Positions 18,260 through 27,034 of a stretch of DNA of 64,000 bases are shown in pieces. The position numbers and the translations under genes are program-made. How positions within the stretch are numbered: the first letter of the stretch is position 1; every line of letters starts with the position of its first letter. This DNA is from Caloramator mitchellensis (lineage in GTDB: Bacteria; Bacillota; Clostridia; Clostridiales; Caloramatoraceae): the NCBI RefSeq assembly GCF_001440545.1, contig NZ_LKHP01000006.1, positions 1 to 64,000 of the forward strand, given 5' to 3'. The notes under the pieces were generated by a model, which worked only from the letters and a program-made list of their open reading frames with translations, was not told the origin of the DNA and did no database searches.

Positions 18260-19237
18260 TTAATGTATATATTTATTTATATCCTTAAGTTCAACACCTG
18301 GATGCACCGCAATGTTTATTGCGTTTGCTATAACTTTTGAGATATCTTCAATTAAACTATCTATTTCCTTTGGAGTTACCATTAAATCGCCTATATATGG
18401 ATTTAAAATCTGACGAATCATAGTATATTTTTCATTCTTATCTACGTTTTTTAACATGTTATAAAAATCCTTGTTGTTCTTGCTCTGTTTTATTAGATTA
18501 TCAATCATTAAATCTATTGTATCATTTGCAAGAGTTGCAGCATCTACAACAGTTGGAACCCCAATTGCGATAACTGGAACTCCTAAAGTGCTTTGAGACA
18601 GTTCCATTCTCCTATTGCCAACACCTGAACCTGGATTTATTCCCGTATCCCCTATTTGAATTGTTGTCACTACTCTTTCCATTTTTCTTGATGAAAGCGC
18701 ATCTATGGCGATTATTACATCGGGTTTAACCTTTTCAACTACTCCTTGGATTATTTCCGCAGTTTCAATTCCTGTTATACCAAGAACTCCAGGTGATATT
18801 GCACAAAGTGGATTGATGCCTTCTTCTAAGTATTGCGGCATATACTGTTTTAAGTGTCTTGTTACAAATAGTTTTGATATAACCTTTGGTCCAAGCGAAT
18901 CTGGAGTCACATTCCAATTTCCAAGACCTACAACAAGTGCAGTTCCGTCTTTCTTAAGCTTGATTAAATCCACAAGCTGCTTAGCAAGAGATTTGCCTAA
19001 TCTATCGTGAAATTCAGCATCATAATGTCTAATTCCTGGAACCTCCATTGTAATATAGCTTCCAATTGGTTTTCCTATTATTTTTGCGCCCTTTTCGTCT
19101 AAAACCTTAACCACAGTAATTCTAATATCCTCATCATCCTCATTAACATCAACTGATACCCCAGGGACTTCCCTATTGCTTCCCTCTTTGTATATTTCTC
19201 GTGCTTCAATTGCAAGGTCAGTCCTGACATTAAACAT
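18260..19237 (-). CDS. gpr: Germination protease GPR
   Basis: Aspartate-type protease that starts degradation of small acid-soluble proteins during spore germination. It is made in the forespore as an inactive zymogen. The 325-residue protein begins FNVRTDLAIEAREIY and contains TALVVGLGNWNVTPDSLGPK, AISPGVLGITGIET and IIAIDALSSRK, which include the two conserved Asp residues, then GDTGINPGSGVGNRRMELS. It is somewhat shorter than the Bacillus protein (about 370). It is transcribed away from rpsT. A GTATA followed 17 bases later by an A/T-rich box upstream could be a sigma-G promoter, but the match is weak. Confidence 0.97.
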   Translation of the reverse strand: MFNVRTDLAIEAREIYKEGSNREVPGVSVDVNEDDEDIRITVVKVLDEKGAKIIGKPIGSYITMEVPGIRHYDAEFHDRLGKSLAKQLVDLIKLKKDGTALVVGLGNWNVTPDSLGPKVISKLFVTRHLKQYMPQYLEEGINPLCAISPGVLGITGIETAEIIQGVVEKVKPDVIIAIDALSSRKMERVVTTIQIGDTGINPGSGVGNRRMELSQSTLGVPVIAIGVPTVVDAATLANDTIDLMIDNLIKQSKNNKDFYNMLKNVDKNEKYTMIRQILNPYIGDLMVTPKEIDSLIEDISKVIANAINIAVHPGVELKDINKYIH

Positions 19238-19331
19238 ATTACCACCTCTTTAATTTTTTCTATTTATATATTTTCCATTCTAAAAATTACTATACCTTCA
19301 TAAAATATTTAATTTTTAAGGTATAATTTAC

Positions 19332-19360
19332 TTGAAATGCTTACCCATTAATGTTATAAT
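19332..19360 (+). promoter_or_regulatory. Sigma-A promoter of rpsT
   Basis: TTGAAA (19332-19337), a 17-base spacer and a perfect TATAAT (19355-19360), 82 bases before the rpsT start codon. Confidence 0.85.
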
Positions 19361-19442
19361 ATCATTTGTTGTAATACTTAAGACTCCTTCGCAGATTCCC
19401 CATCTGCTAAAAATAAAAATACGAAATCGAGGAGGGTAGGCA

Positions 19443-19712
19443 ATGGCAAACATAAAATCAGCCTTAAAGAGAATACAAGTTACAGAAAGAAGAACACTTA
19501 GAAACAGAATGATTAAATCATCAATGAGAACTGCAATTAAGAAGTTCGAATTAGCTTTAAACGGCGGAAATATTGATGAGGCTAAGGCTTTACTTGTTGA
19601 AGCAGTAAGAAAGATTGACCAGGCAGCTGCTAAGGGAGTTATACACGAAAACGCTGCTGCAAGACATAAGTCAAGACTTACTCTTAAGTTAAACAAAGTA
19701 GCTAATCAATAA
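19443..19712 (+). CDS. rpsT: Small ribosomal subunit protein bS20
   Basis: Binds 16S rRNA early in 30S assembly. The 89-residue basic, helical protein has the family start [20 protein letters not shown] and the conserved later segment [19 protein letters not shown]. It has its own promoter, a GAGGAGGG ribosome site and a terminator, and stands alone on the plus strand between gpr and holA, a placement common in Firmicutes. Confidence 0.98.
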   Translation: MANIKSALKRIQVTERRTLRNRMIKSSMRTAIKKFELALNGGNIDEAKALLVEAVRKIDQAAAKGVIHENAAARHKSRLTLKLNKVANQ

Positions 19713-19717
19713 TTAAA

Positions 19718-19738
19718 ACACCCTTAAAGGGTGTTTTT
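19718..19738 (+). terminator. Terminator after rpsT
   Basis: ACACCCT and AGGGTGT form a stem around TAA, followed by six T on the plus strand. Confidence 0.9.
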
Positions 19739-20769
19739 TATTTGCAAATGTTTAAAATTAAAAGTTCCATAGCAAGATTTCCGTCGCTATTCTTACCTGA
19801 TTTTATATTAAAATCCGTTTCGAGGCATAAATTAAGACATTTAACAAGCTCATTCTTTGAAAACTTTTGATTTTGAGTTCTTAAATTCCTTAGAATAAAT
19901 CGCCTCTTTAAATCAAGCCCTAATTTTTTCAACGCCTCTTCCTCTGAGATATTTCTGTTTCTTTCCTCTATACTCTTCAATAAATATAGGAGCCTAAATT
20001 GCCGTGTGATCATAGTAAGTATTTTTAGAATAGGTTCATTTTGGTTGATTAAGTTGGTTAATATAGAAATAGCCGATTGAGCGTCCTTTCTGCCAATGCT
20101 GTCTACCATCTTAAATACATTGCTTTCAACAGTCCTTGTTACAATGCTATCTATCATTTCATTTGTTATTTTTTCTTCGTTAATCGAAACATCTATTAGT
20201 TTATCCACTTCGCTCTTTACGTAATCTTGTGAATAATTAATTGCATCTAAAAAATAATTAATCTCTGCTTTCCCTATTTTTTTCCCGTTTTTATTTAACA
20301 TTTTGTCAACATAGTTTGGTAAATCCTGCTTAGACCATGTGTAGTCTGCAACCACACCTATCTCCTGAACAACCTTGCATAGCTGATTATTCAAATCCAG
20401 TGGCAATTCAACTGTAATTAATAAAACTGTATCATCAGGCAATGATTTAACTATTTCTATAATGTTTTTAACTAAATTTTTATCAACTGCATTCTTTTCA
20501 TTATCACTTATTCCAATAACGTTAAGTTTTTTTATATGAACTATCTTTCTACTCTGAAAAAAAGTTGTTGTAAAACATGCATTTTTAATCTCTTCAAAAT
20601 CTGCAGTTTCAGCATCTAAAATTCTTATATCGGTTTCTTTAGAATCAACAAGAGTATAAATTTTTCTTATGCTGTTTTTTATAAAATCCTTTTCTATCCC
20701 CCCTATAATAAATACATTATGATTTTGAAACTCTCTTTCAAACTCCTTTAAATCATTGGTTAGCATCAT
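19738..20769 (-). CDS. holA: DNA polymerase III delta subunit
   Basis: Clamp-loader subunit that opens the beta sliding clamp. The roughly 343-residue protein has the N-terminal AAA+-like fold (FIIGGIEKDFIKNSIRKI) with the clamp-contacting segment ACFTTTFFQSRKIVHIKKL, a middle region with LINQNEPILKILTMITRQFR, and a C-terminal helical domain. No functional P-loop is expected in this subunit. It overlaps the end of comEC; ATG codons at 20769 and 20766 both fit the AAAGGTG site, so the exact start is uncertain by one residue. The order comEC-holA-(divergent rpsT) is typical for Firmicutes. Confidence 0.93.
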   Translation of the reverse strand: MMLTNDLKEFEREFQNHNVFIIGGIEKDFIKNSIRKIYTLVDSKETDIRILDAETADFEEIKNACFTTTFFQSRKIVHIKKLNVIGISDNEKNAVDKNLVKNIIEIVKSLPDDTVLLITVELPLDLNNQLCKVVQEIGVVADYTWSKQDLPNYVDKMLNKNGKKIGKAEINYFLDAINYSQDYVKSEVDKLIDVSINEEKITNEMIDSIVTRTVESNVFKMVDSIGRKDAQSAISILTNLINQNEPILKILTMITRQFRLLYLLKSIEERNRNISEEEALKKLGLDLKRRFILRNLRTQNQKFSKNELVKCLNLCLETDFNIKSGKNSDGNLAMELLILNICK

Positions 20770-22873
20770 AATCACCTTTTACTATATATTTTTTCCCATC
20801 AGTTGAAATTAAAATATTACCATTCAAGTCAGTTCTATAATATTTTATTTTCTTTTTATTAAGATAATCTAACAATTTATCCGAAGGATGTCCAAAATTA
20901 TTTTTTCCAACGGAAATAACTGCTGTATCGAATTTATATTTCAAAGCAGTTTCAATTCCCATGGATGCTATCGAACCATGGTGTGGAAGCTGTATTATGT
21001 CGTAATTTGTATAATCATTTTTTATCTCATCAAGGTCGGCATCTGAAGGCAAAAGCATTGAAAAATCCTTATATACAAGTCTAAATATTAATGCATTCTC
21101 ATTTTTCTCATCGGTTTCAATATATCCTTTAGGATAAAGTATATTAAGCTCTACACCGTCGACAATAATTTTATCTCCTTTAATAATATTAACATACTCT
21201 ATGTTATTTTTTAATACTGCAGCTGTCAATATTTTATCCACATTTATATGGCCATTAATATATTCAAAGCCTCCAAAGTGGTCGTTATGTGTGTGAGTAA
21301 TAATTAATAAATTGATTTTGTTATATCCTCTTTTTCTAATGTATGGGAGTATTCTATCCCGTGCAGCTGTATAATCTGATATTTTAGGTCCTGTATCAAT
21401 TAAAATAGAGTGTCTGTTTGGAGTTTCAATAAAAATACTATCTCCCTGCCCAACATTTAAAATGGTTATACTTAGTTTATTATTCGGAGCAAAAATCGAA
21501 ATAAACAATATAATTGTTAATATTAAATTAGCATATTTTATTTTTTTTAGTTTAATGATATCTAAATTTAATGCAATTAAGATATATAATACAATTAAAA
21601 CTGCAAAACTGCCTTTTAAGTAGATATTTGCGTTAAATTTAGCTAATCCATCGATTAGTAAAACAAAAAATCTGCTTAGCATTAGCGGGGGATATAATAA
21701 AAATTGAAGTGAAGTTAAAATGTAAAAAAAAGTCATGGCAAAAGCTAGTATTGTTATAATAAAAATAATAGGGCTTATTAAAATATTTAAAGGAATAGTT
21801 ATTATAGAAAAATATCCTTTTAAATATATAATTATAGGCAAAGTTGATAAAAATGCTGCAACGCTTATGGAAACTTCATCTTTTAATATTTTTAATCCCT
21901 TTAATTTATTTTCAACCTGCTTACTTAAAACCAGAATTCCAGCAGTTGCAGAAAATGATAAAATGAAACCAGTGTTGTATATTAAATAAGGATTGATAAG
22001 AGTCATTATTATTGCAGCGGCAGATAAATTGTTAATGCTTACAGATTGTCTTTTTATAATTCTTGCTACATTTAGCAGCAGTAGCATAATAAAAGCTCTG
22101 ACAATCGATGGTTCAAAGGATGATAGAATCACCCACGCCAAACAAAAAAGTATAGATATTGATTTTCTAAGATAAAATGGCATCTTTTTTAAAACTGCAT
22201 TAATAAACAAATAAATAATTCCGAGATTAAACCCTGATACAGCAAGTATATGGGAAATACCTAGCTGAGTAAATTTTTCTTTTGTTTCTAAATCAAATTC
22301 ATTTGTATATCCAAACAAAAGTGCTGCAACAAATGCTCCGCCTTTTTTATCTATCTCAATTAATTTGTTAATGGTGTCGTATTTAATTTTTATCAACTTA
22401 GATATTAAATAATTTCCCCCTTTTATTTTTTCAATTTTATCTACTTTTACCCTACCAAATATATTTTTTGAAAAATAATAATTATTTTTATAGATTTGAT
22501 TATCTTCAAATTTGCCACTTATAGTCACATAATCCCCAGGATTTATATCAGCTTTTTCTTTTATCAATACTATTATTTTGTAATCTGATTTTGTATTGTT
22601 TAATAGAAAATAATCATCGTATTTTTCATTAATAAACCCTTCATAATAATAAAATTTTTCAAGTGAATGGATTTTGTTTTCTACAATCTTTTCTTTTGAA
22701 TAGGCCGTAATTATTCCTAGTAATACAAATAATACAGCAAAAATAAAAAGCTCCTTTTTATAATAGATTACTAAAAAAAGTGCAGTAATCGCTGCACTTA
22801 ACAGAAAGATACTCCATTCAAAAAATAAAGCAATCCCAAATAGATAAAAAATAAGCAGGTATGTTAGATACAT
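20753..22873 (-). CDS. comEC: ComEC/Rec2 DNA uptake channel protein
   Basis: Polytopic membrane protein that moves single-stranded DNA across the membrane in natural transformation. The 706-residue protein has N-terminal membrane segments with an OB-like extracellular domain (about 90-150), the Competence domain with many helices (about 180-450; ISHILAVSGFNLGIIYLFIN) and a C-terminal metallo-beta-lactamase domain (LNVGQGDSIFIETP, THTHNDHFGGFEYI, LPHHGSIASMGIE). The start is the ATG at 22873 after GGAGG. It is full length. No other competence genes are in the window, so whether the cell is transformable cannot be judged. Confidence 0.95.
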   Translation of the reverse strand: MYLTYLLIFYLFGIALFFEWSIFLLSAAITALFLVIYYKKELFIFAVLFVLLGIITAYSKEKIVENKIHSLEKFYYYEGFINEKYDDYFLLNNTKSDYKIIVLIKEKADINPGDYVTISGKFEDNQIYKNNYYFSKNIFGRVKVDKIEKIKGGNYLISKLIKIKYDTINKLIEIDKKGGAFVAALLFGYTNEFDLETKEKFTQLGISHILAVSGFNLGIIYLFINAVLKKMPFYLRKSISILFCLAWVILSSFEPSIVRAFIMLLLLNVARIIKRQSVSINNLSAAAIIMTLINPYLIYNTGFILSFSATAGILVLSKQVENKLKGLKILKDEVSISVAAFLSTLPIIIYLKGYFSIITIPLNILISPIIFIITILAFAMTFFYILTSLQFLLYPPLMLSRFFVLLIDGLAKFNANIYLKGSFAVLIVLYILIALNLDIIKLKKIKYANLILTIILFISIFAPNNKLSITILNVGQGDSIFIETPNRHSILIDTGPKISDYTAARDRILPYIRKRGYNKINLLIITHTHNDHFGGFEYINGHINVDKILTAAVLKNNIEYVNIIKGDKIIVDGVELNILYPKGYIETDEKNENALIFRLVYKDFSMLLPSDADLDEIKNDYTNYDIIQLPHHGSIASMGIETALKYKFDTAVISVGKNNFGHPSDKLLDYLNKKKIKYYRTDLNGNILISTDGKKYIVKGDYDANQ

Positions 22874-22884
22874 ATAAACCTCCA

Positions 22885-23181
22885 CTAAGGTCTTGTTTTA
22901 TTGAGCATATCAGGAACAGGACTAGCATCAGTATGGTCGTTGTCAACATATCGTAGTTCTGCTTTAATATCAACGACATGACCGTTTTTGTTATGCTTTA
23001 TTCTGACATTATCAAATCTTGCGTCATCCTGATACTTAGCAAGATAATTCCCTACTATCTCCGTAGCGCTGTATTCTGTAACGCTATCATATACGCTAAA
23101 ATACTCATCTTCTGGTATTTGCAAAGTCAATTCATATATTCCATTCCTTTCAATTCTTCTATCCCTAATTCTGTTAAGCAA
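22885..23181 (-). CDS. Conserved small hypothetical protein upstream of comEC
   Basis: The 98-residue, soluble, charged protein starts at TTG after GGAGGTGATAT and ends at the comEC ribosome site, so it is very probably cotranscribed with comEC and holA. Recognisable features are limited: an Arg/Glu-rich start (RIRDRRIERNGIYELTLQIP), a central acidic Tyr-rich stretch and a C-terminal DIKAELRYVDND. I do not recognise the family and infer no function. Confidence 0.65.
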   Translation of the reverse strand: MLNRIRDRRIERNGIYELTLQIPEDEYFSVYDSVTEYSATEIVGNYLAKYQDDARFDNVRIKHNKNGHVVDIKAELRYVDNDHTDASPVPDMLNKTRP

Positions 23182-23245
23182 AATATCACCTCCACTAATA
23201 TTTTTGCCAAAACTTAGTTATAATAATCATCACATTAAATAAAAT

Positions 23246-23272
23246 AATCCCCATGAAATATTCATAGGGATT
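23246..23272 (-). terminator. Terminator-like hairpin after the ECF transporter gene
   Basis: AATCCCTATGAA pairs with TTCATGGGGATT on the minus strand, the single non-canonical pair being a G-U only in that orientation. AT-rich sequence follows. Confidence 0.6.
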
Positions 23273-23295
23273 TAAAGTCCAATATTATTAAATTA

Positions 23296-23790
23296 TCATC
23301 TTTTATACACAGCTTTAATCATACTAATTAATGGGATTGCCACAATTGCGCTTATTATACCTTGAAACAAATTACCTGGAACTGATGCAACAGCAGTTGC
23401 AAATCCGTAAAGGAAAGTTTCATAAATCAAATATCCAAATGCCATCCAAATTCCTGCTATGAAATATGAAACATACATCATAAGCTTGTTGTTTTGTGCT
23501 TCAAATTTTTGAAACAATTTTGCAGCTACAAATCCTTCGATGCCCTTTATAACCAAAGTTGCTGGTGCATAGATTGTGTAAGTCAGATAAACATCCGCAA
23601 GTGCCGAACCTAAACCACCGGCAATCATGCCTACGCTGCTTCCAAAAACAGAACCTATTACAAAAATGAAAATATCACCAAAGTTGATATAGCCTTTTAC
23701 ATAAGGTATCTTGATAAAAATAGTAGCGATAAATACAATCGCAATTCCTAATGCCGAATAGATTATTTTTCTTAATTTGTTGTTTTGCAT
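23296..23790 (-). CDS. ECF transporter S component (substrate-binding membrane subunit)
   Basis: The 164-residue protein has about five to six membrane helices, with YINFGDIFIFVIGSVFGSSV and GMIAGGLGSALADVYLTYTI typical of S components of energy-coupling factor vitamin transporters. These subunits bind a vitamin or precursor and share an EcfAAT motor encoded elsewhere. The sequence resembles the thiamine-precursor/pyridoxine group (HmpT/ThiW/PdxU-like), but the substrate cannot be fixed. The start is the ATG at 23790 after GGAGGGGTATT. It stands alone, with a palindromic possible operator directly before the ribosome site. No TPP or other vitamin riboswitch is visible upstream. Confidence 0.85.
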   Translation of the reverse strand: MQNNKLRKIIYSALGIAIVFIATIFIKIPYVKGYINFGDIFIFVIGSVFGSSVGMIAGGLGSALADVYLTYTIYAPATLVIKGIEGFVAAKLFQKFEAQNNKLMMYVSYFIAGIWMAFGYLIYETFLYGFATAVASVPGNLFQGIISAIVAIPLISMIKAVYKR

Positions 23791-23803
23791 AATACCCCTC
23801 CTG

Positions 23804-23879
23804 TTGTATCGATACAATTTCAAAATTATTATTTCATAATTATATTATTCGTTTTTTTGAAATTGTCAATAATTTTTTG
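23804..23879 (-). promoter_or_regulatory. Promoter region and palindromic operator of the ECF gene
   Basis: On the minus strand TTGACA is followed by TAATAT (16-base spacer) or TATAAT (19-base spacer). A perfect 14-bp palindrome, TTGTATCGATACAA, lies at 23804-23817 just before the ribosome site. The palindrome is a good candidate repressor site; the regulator is unknown. Confidence 0.5.
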
Positions 23880-23944
23880 AAAACAAAATTTCAGAAATAA
23901 TTGTTGCCGCTAAAACAGAGATAAATTGTGTAAGTCATATTATT

Positions 23945-24156
23945 AAGCCTCATGAATGATTTCCTGGGCTTCGCTCATTTCGCCAAGTAACTCTAAACTT
24001 TTCTTTGTTTTCAAATGTCTTACCCTCGCGAGACGACATCCATGTCGTCCGCTCGGCTTTGAACGTCCTGTTCAAAATTACAGACATTTGAAAAGTCGAA
24101 AAGTAAGAGTTACTAAGGCTCATGAGAGGCGCCTTTAGAAATCATTTCATGAGGCT
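23945..24156. repeat. 212-bp nested palindromic element (MITE/REP-like)
   Basis: The ends (23945-23962 and 24138-24156) are inverse copies of AGCCTCATGAATGATTTC with one extra base on the right. Inside lie further paired arms: AGTAACTCT (23985-23993 with 24106-24114) and TCAAATGTCT (24011-24020 with 24082-24091). Two small hairpins sit at the tip, ACGACAT/ATGTCGT (24033-24048) and TTGAAC/GTTCAA (24059-24075). The whole can fold into one long cruciform-like structure on either strand. It lies between the 3' end of the ATPase gene and the ECF promoter. The tip is more GC-rich than its surroundings. No protein is encoded. Confidence 0.75.
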
Positions 24157-24225
24157 CTTTAAATTAACCTATAAATCAATTTACAACGTTTTAACGGCAA
24201 CGCATTTAATATTTTTTAAAATGCT

Positions 24226-26847
24226 TTATTTTTGTTTTCTTATAAATTTTGCAATTTCAACAGCAAATAGTGGTGCTATGGAGCAAGCTGCAACAACCAT
24301 TATTTGTTCTCCATTTAATAATGTCACCTTAAATATATTTCTAAGGAATGGTGATGCTAAAACTATTAATTGAATTATAAATGATGCTGTAGCTGCAAGG
24401 TTTAAATACTTGTTCTTAAAAATTCCATTAACTAATACTGATTTTGTCTCATACCTGTTGTTAAACGCATGAACAAGCTGTGATAAACTTAGTGTAAAGA
24501 AAGCCATAGTTCTTCCTAAAATTTCATATTCGTCAAATGACATTCCTCTTGCCTTTCCATAATTTACTCCGTATACATAAGCGATTAATGTAACAACACC
24601 TATAAATATACCTTGTAGCAATATTCTAAATCCGGCTCCCTTTGAGAATATACCTTCATCTGGGTCCCTTGGTGGCTGTTTCATTACACCTGGTTCTGCC
24701 GCTTCCATTCCGAGTGCTAGGGCTGGTAAACTATCAGTAACAAGATTAACCCATAGAATGTGGATTGGAAGCAGTGGTTCTGCCCAACCGAGCAGCGTCG
24801 CTACAAATAAAGTCACTATTTCACCGATGTTGCAGGATAATAGATAACTTATGGATTTTTTAATATTTGAATAAATTGTTCTTCCTTCTTCAACCGCAGA
24901 AACAATCGTTGCAAAATTGTCATCTGTTAAAACCATATCAGCAGCTTCCTTAGCAACGTCTGTTCCGGTAATCCCCATTGCAGCACCTATATTCGCAGTT
25001 TTTAAAGCTGGTGCATCGTTTACTCCGTCACCTGTCATAGCAACAATCTGACCATTTTTCTTCCATGCTTCAACAATTCTAACCTTATGTTCTGGAGATA
25101 CTCTTGCATAAACGCTATATTTCTTAACATTGTTGAACAACTCATCGTCTGACATTTTTTCAAGTTCAGCACCAGTTATAGCTTCACTTTCATCATTTAA
25201 TATCCCTAATTCCTTTGCGATAGCAATGGCTGTAGATTTATGGTCACCTGTAATCATAACAGGCTTTATTCCTGCAGTTTTACATACATGCACTGCGTCT
25301 TTTGCCTCTTCTCTTGGTGGGTCTATCATTCCAATAAGTCCTGCAAAAATCAAATCATTTTCTGCACTTTCAATTTCAACTTTATCCACTACTTTATATC
25401 CAGCAGCTAAAACTCTAAGTGCATTTTTTGCCATTTCCTCATTTGCGTTTTTAATATTTTCCAAATCCTCATTAGTTATTTCTCTAATTTTATCTCCATC
25501 CAACACATATTTACACCTTGAAAGAAGTATGTCCGGTGCACCTTTTGTATTTACTTCTATTTTGTCTCCATTTTTATTGAAGGTAGTCATGAGCTTTCTA
25601 TCAGAGTCAAATGGTATTTCCTCGATTCTTACATATTCCTCATCAAGTTTTCTCTTGTCAATGCCTACTGAAAAAGCCATATCTATCAATGCCGTTTCAG
25701 TTGGGTCTCCTATTGTTTTATACTTACCATCTTCATCGACAATTTTTGTATCGTTGCATAAATTTGAAATGTATATTACTTTTTTTGCATCAGTAATATC
25801 ATCAGCAAAACCGTTTATTGTATAAATTCTTTTTACTGTCATTTTATTTTGTGTTAACGTTCCTGTTTTATCTGAGCAAATAACAGTTGCACATCCTAAA
25901 GTCTCAACTGCAGGAAGTTTTCTTATAATAGCGTTACGTTTTATCATCTTTTGAACACCAACAGCTAAAACTATTGTTACTACAGCAGGCAATCCTTCTG
26001 GTATAGCAGCAACAGCAAGCGAAATAGAAGTCATAAACATTTCAAGCAATTCTTTCCCCTTTAATATACCTACGATAAACATGATTCCGCATATTACAAG
26101 CGCAGCTATACCCATCCACTTTCCGGCTTCTTCTAATTTAATTTGTAGTGGTGTCTGCTCTTCCTCTACATTAGCAAGCATATCTGCTATTTTACCTATC
26201 TCGGTTTTCATTCCTGTAGCAACAACAATACCTTTTCCTCTTCCATATGTAACCATAGAAGACATAAAGGCCATATTCTTTCTGTCACCTATGCCTATGT
26301 TTTCACTATCCAAAGCTCTGTCATTTTTTTCTACAGGAACAGATTCACCTGTCAATGATGATTCTTCAATTTTAAGATTAGATGTTTCAATCAATCTTAA
26401 ATCAGCTGGAACGTATCTACCAGCTTCAAGAACCACTAAATCTCCGGGAACAATTTCTCTTACAGGTATTTCCAAGGAAATACCATTTCTTATTACATGC
26501 GCGAGTGGAGCGGCCATCTTTTTAAGTGCCTTGAGCGATTCTTCTGCTTTATTTTCCTGAATTACACCTAAAGTTGCATTAATAATTACAACTAACAATA
26601 TTATAATCGAATCAGCAACTTCTCCTACAAATCCTGAAATTATAGCGGCTCCAATAAGTATCAATACTAAAAAGTCCTTGAATTGGTCCATAAACTTTTG
26701 AAATGTCGTTCTAGTTTTCTTTTCCTTAAACTCGTTAAATCCATATTCTTCTATTCTTTTTTTAACTTCATCGTTTGTTAAGCCCCTATCGCTCGTGTTT
26801 AATTCGTTAAATACTTCTTCCTTTGTTTTTGCATAAAATGCCTTCAT
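24226..26847 (-). CDS. P-type cation-transporting ATPase (PMCA/SERCA-like), riboswitch-controlled
   Basis: The 873-residue pump has an N-terminal cytoplasmic segment, the actuator motif SSLTGESVPVEKN, the fourth-helix ion site AIPEGLPAVV, the phosphorylation motif CSDKTGTLTQNK, the hinge MTGDGVNDAPALK and the sixth-helix NLVTDSLPALALGME, in order. These mark a P2A-type ATPase normally annotated as a calcium exporter. A yybP-ykoY riboswitch, which senses Mn2+, precedes it, so Mn2+ efflux (as for YoaB in Lactococcus) is a likely physiological role, possibly alongside Ca2+. GGGAGGTTTTGGA precedes the start. The gene is intact and monocistronic. Confidence 0.95.
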   Translation of the reverse strand: MKAFYAKTKEEVFNELNTSDRGLTNDEVKKRIEEYGFNEFKEKKTRTTFQKFMDQFKDFLVLILIGAAIISGFVGEVADSIIILLVVIINATLGVIQENKAEESLKALKKMAAPLAHVIRNGISLEIPVREIVPGDLVVLEAGRYVPADLRLIETSNLKIEESSLTGESVPVEKNDRALDSENIGIGDRKNMAFMSSMVTYGRGKGIVVATGMKTEIGKIADMLANVEEEQTPLQIKLEEAGKWMGIAALVICGIMFIVGILKGKELLEMFMTSISLAVAAIPEGLPAVVTIVLAVGVQKMIKRNAIIRKLPAVETLGCATVICSDKTGTLTQNKMTVKRIYTINGFADDITDAKKVIYISNLCNDTKIVDEDGKYKTIGDPTETALIDMAFSVGIDKRKLDEEYVRIEEIPFDSDRKLMTTFNKNGDKIEVNTKGAPDILLSRCKYVLDGDKIREITNEDLENIKNANEEMAKNALRVLAAGYKVVDKVEIESAENDLIFAGLIGMIDPPREEAKDAVHVCKTAGIKPVMITGDHKSTAIAIAKELGILNDESEAITGAELEKMSDDELFNNVKKYSVYARVSPEHKVRIVEAWKKNGQIVAMTGDGVNDAPALKTANIGAAMGITGTDVAKEAADMVLTDDNFATIVSAVEEGRTIYSNIKKSISYLLSCNIGEIVTLFVATLLGWAEPLLPIHILWVNLVTDSLPALALGMEAAEPGVMKQPPRDPDEGIFSKGAGFRILLQGIFIGVVTLIAYVYGVNYGKARGMSFDEYEILGRTMAFFTLSLSQLVHAFNNRYETKSVLVNGIFKNKYLNLAATASFIIQLIVLASPFLRNIFKVTLLNGEQIMVVAACSIAPLFAVEIAKFIRKQK

Positions 26848-26876
26848 TCCAAAACCTCCCGTAATTATTTTGTCAA

Positions 26877-26919
26877 TTAAAAAAGACCTTTATCCATGAA
26901 AAACATAGATAAAGGTCTT
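26877..26919 (-). terminator. Expression-platform terminator of the Mn2+ riboswitch
   Basis: AAGACCTTTATC and GATAAAGGTCTT form a perfect 12-bp stem (26883-26894 with 26908-26919) followed on the minus strand by six T, 29 bases before the ATPase start codon. Its upstream arm overlaps the 3' side of the aptamer, so aptamer folding and termination are mutually exclusive. Confidence 0.88.
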
Positions 26920-27004
26920 ACTCACAAGTAAATCTTGCTAGCCGACCGGGCATTTGCCGTATTGACGACCGACTAAGGCAATTTGCCGAGTTACTCCCCT
27001 TCAT
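26911..27004 (-). promoter_or_regulatory. yybP-ykoY (manganese-sensing) riboswitch aptamer
   Basis: The minus strand carries the hallmarks of this class: AAGGGGAGTAAC at the 5' side, the central GTCGTCAATACGG, the CCCGGTCGGC segment, and GTGAGTAAGACCTTT closing the basal helix. The order and spacing match yybP-ykoY. Mn2+ binding is known to stabilise the aptamer and, in this arrangement, would prevent formation of the downstream terminator and switch the ATPase on. Confidence 0.92.
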
Positions 27005-27034
27005 ATGTTAATTATAAAGATTTAATAAAATTTG

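Noticed and set aside
23956-24373. Plus-strand open frames across the nested palindrome and the ATPase 3' end
   Set aside because: No ribosome sites and composition dictated by the inverted repeats and the opposite-strand gene.
25130-25825. Long plus-strand open frame of 231 codons opposite the P-type ATPase gene
   Set aside because: Ser/Ile/Phe-rich shadow of the ATPase coding strand, no ribosome site, no recognisable domain.
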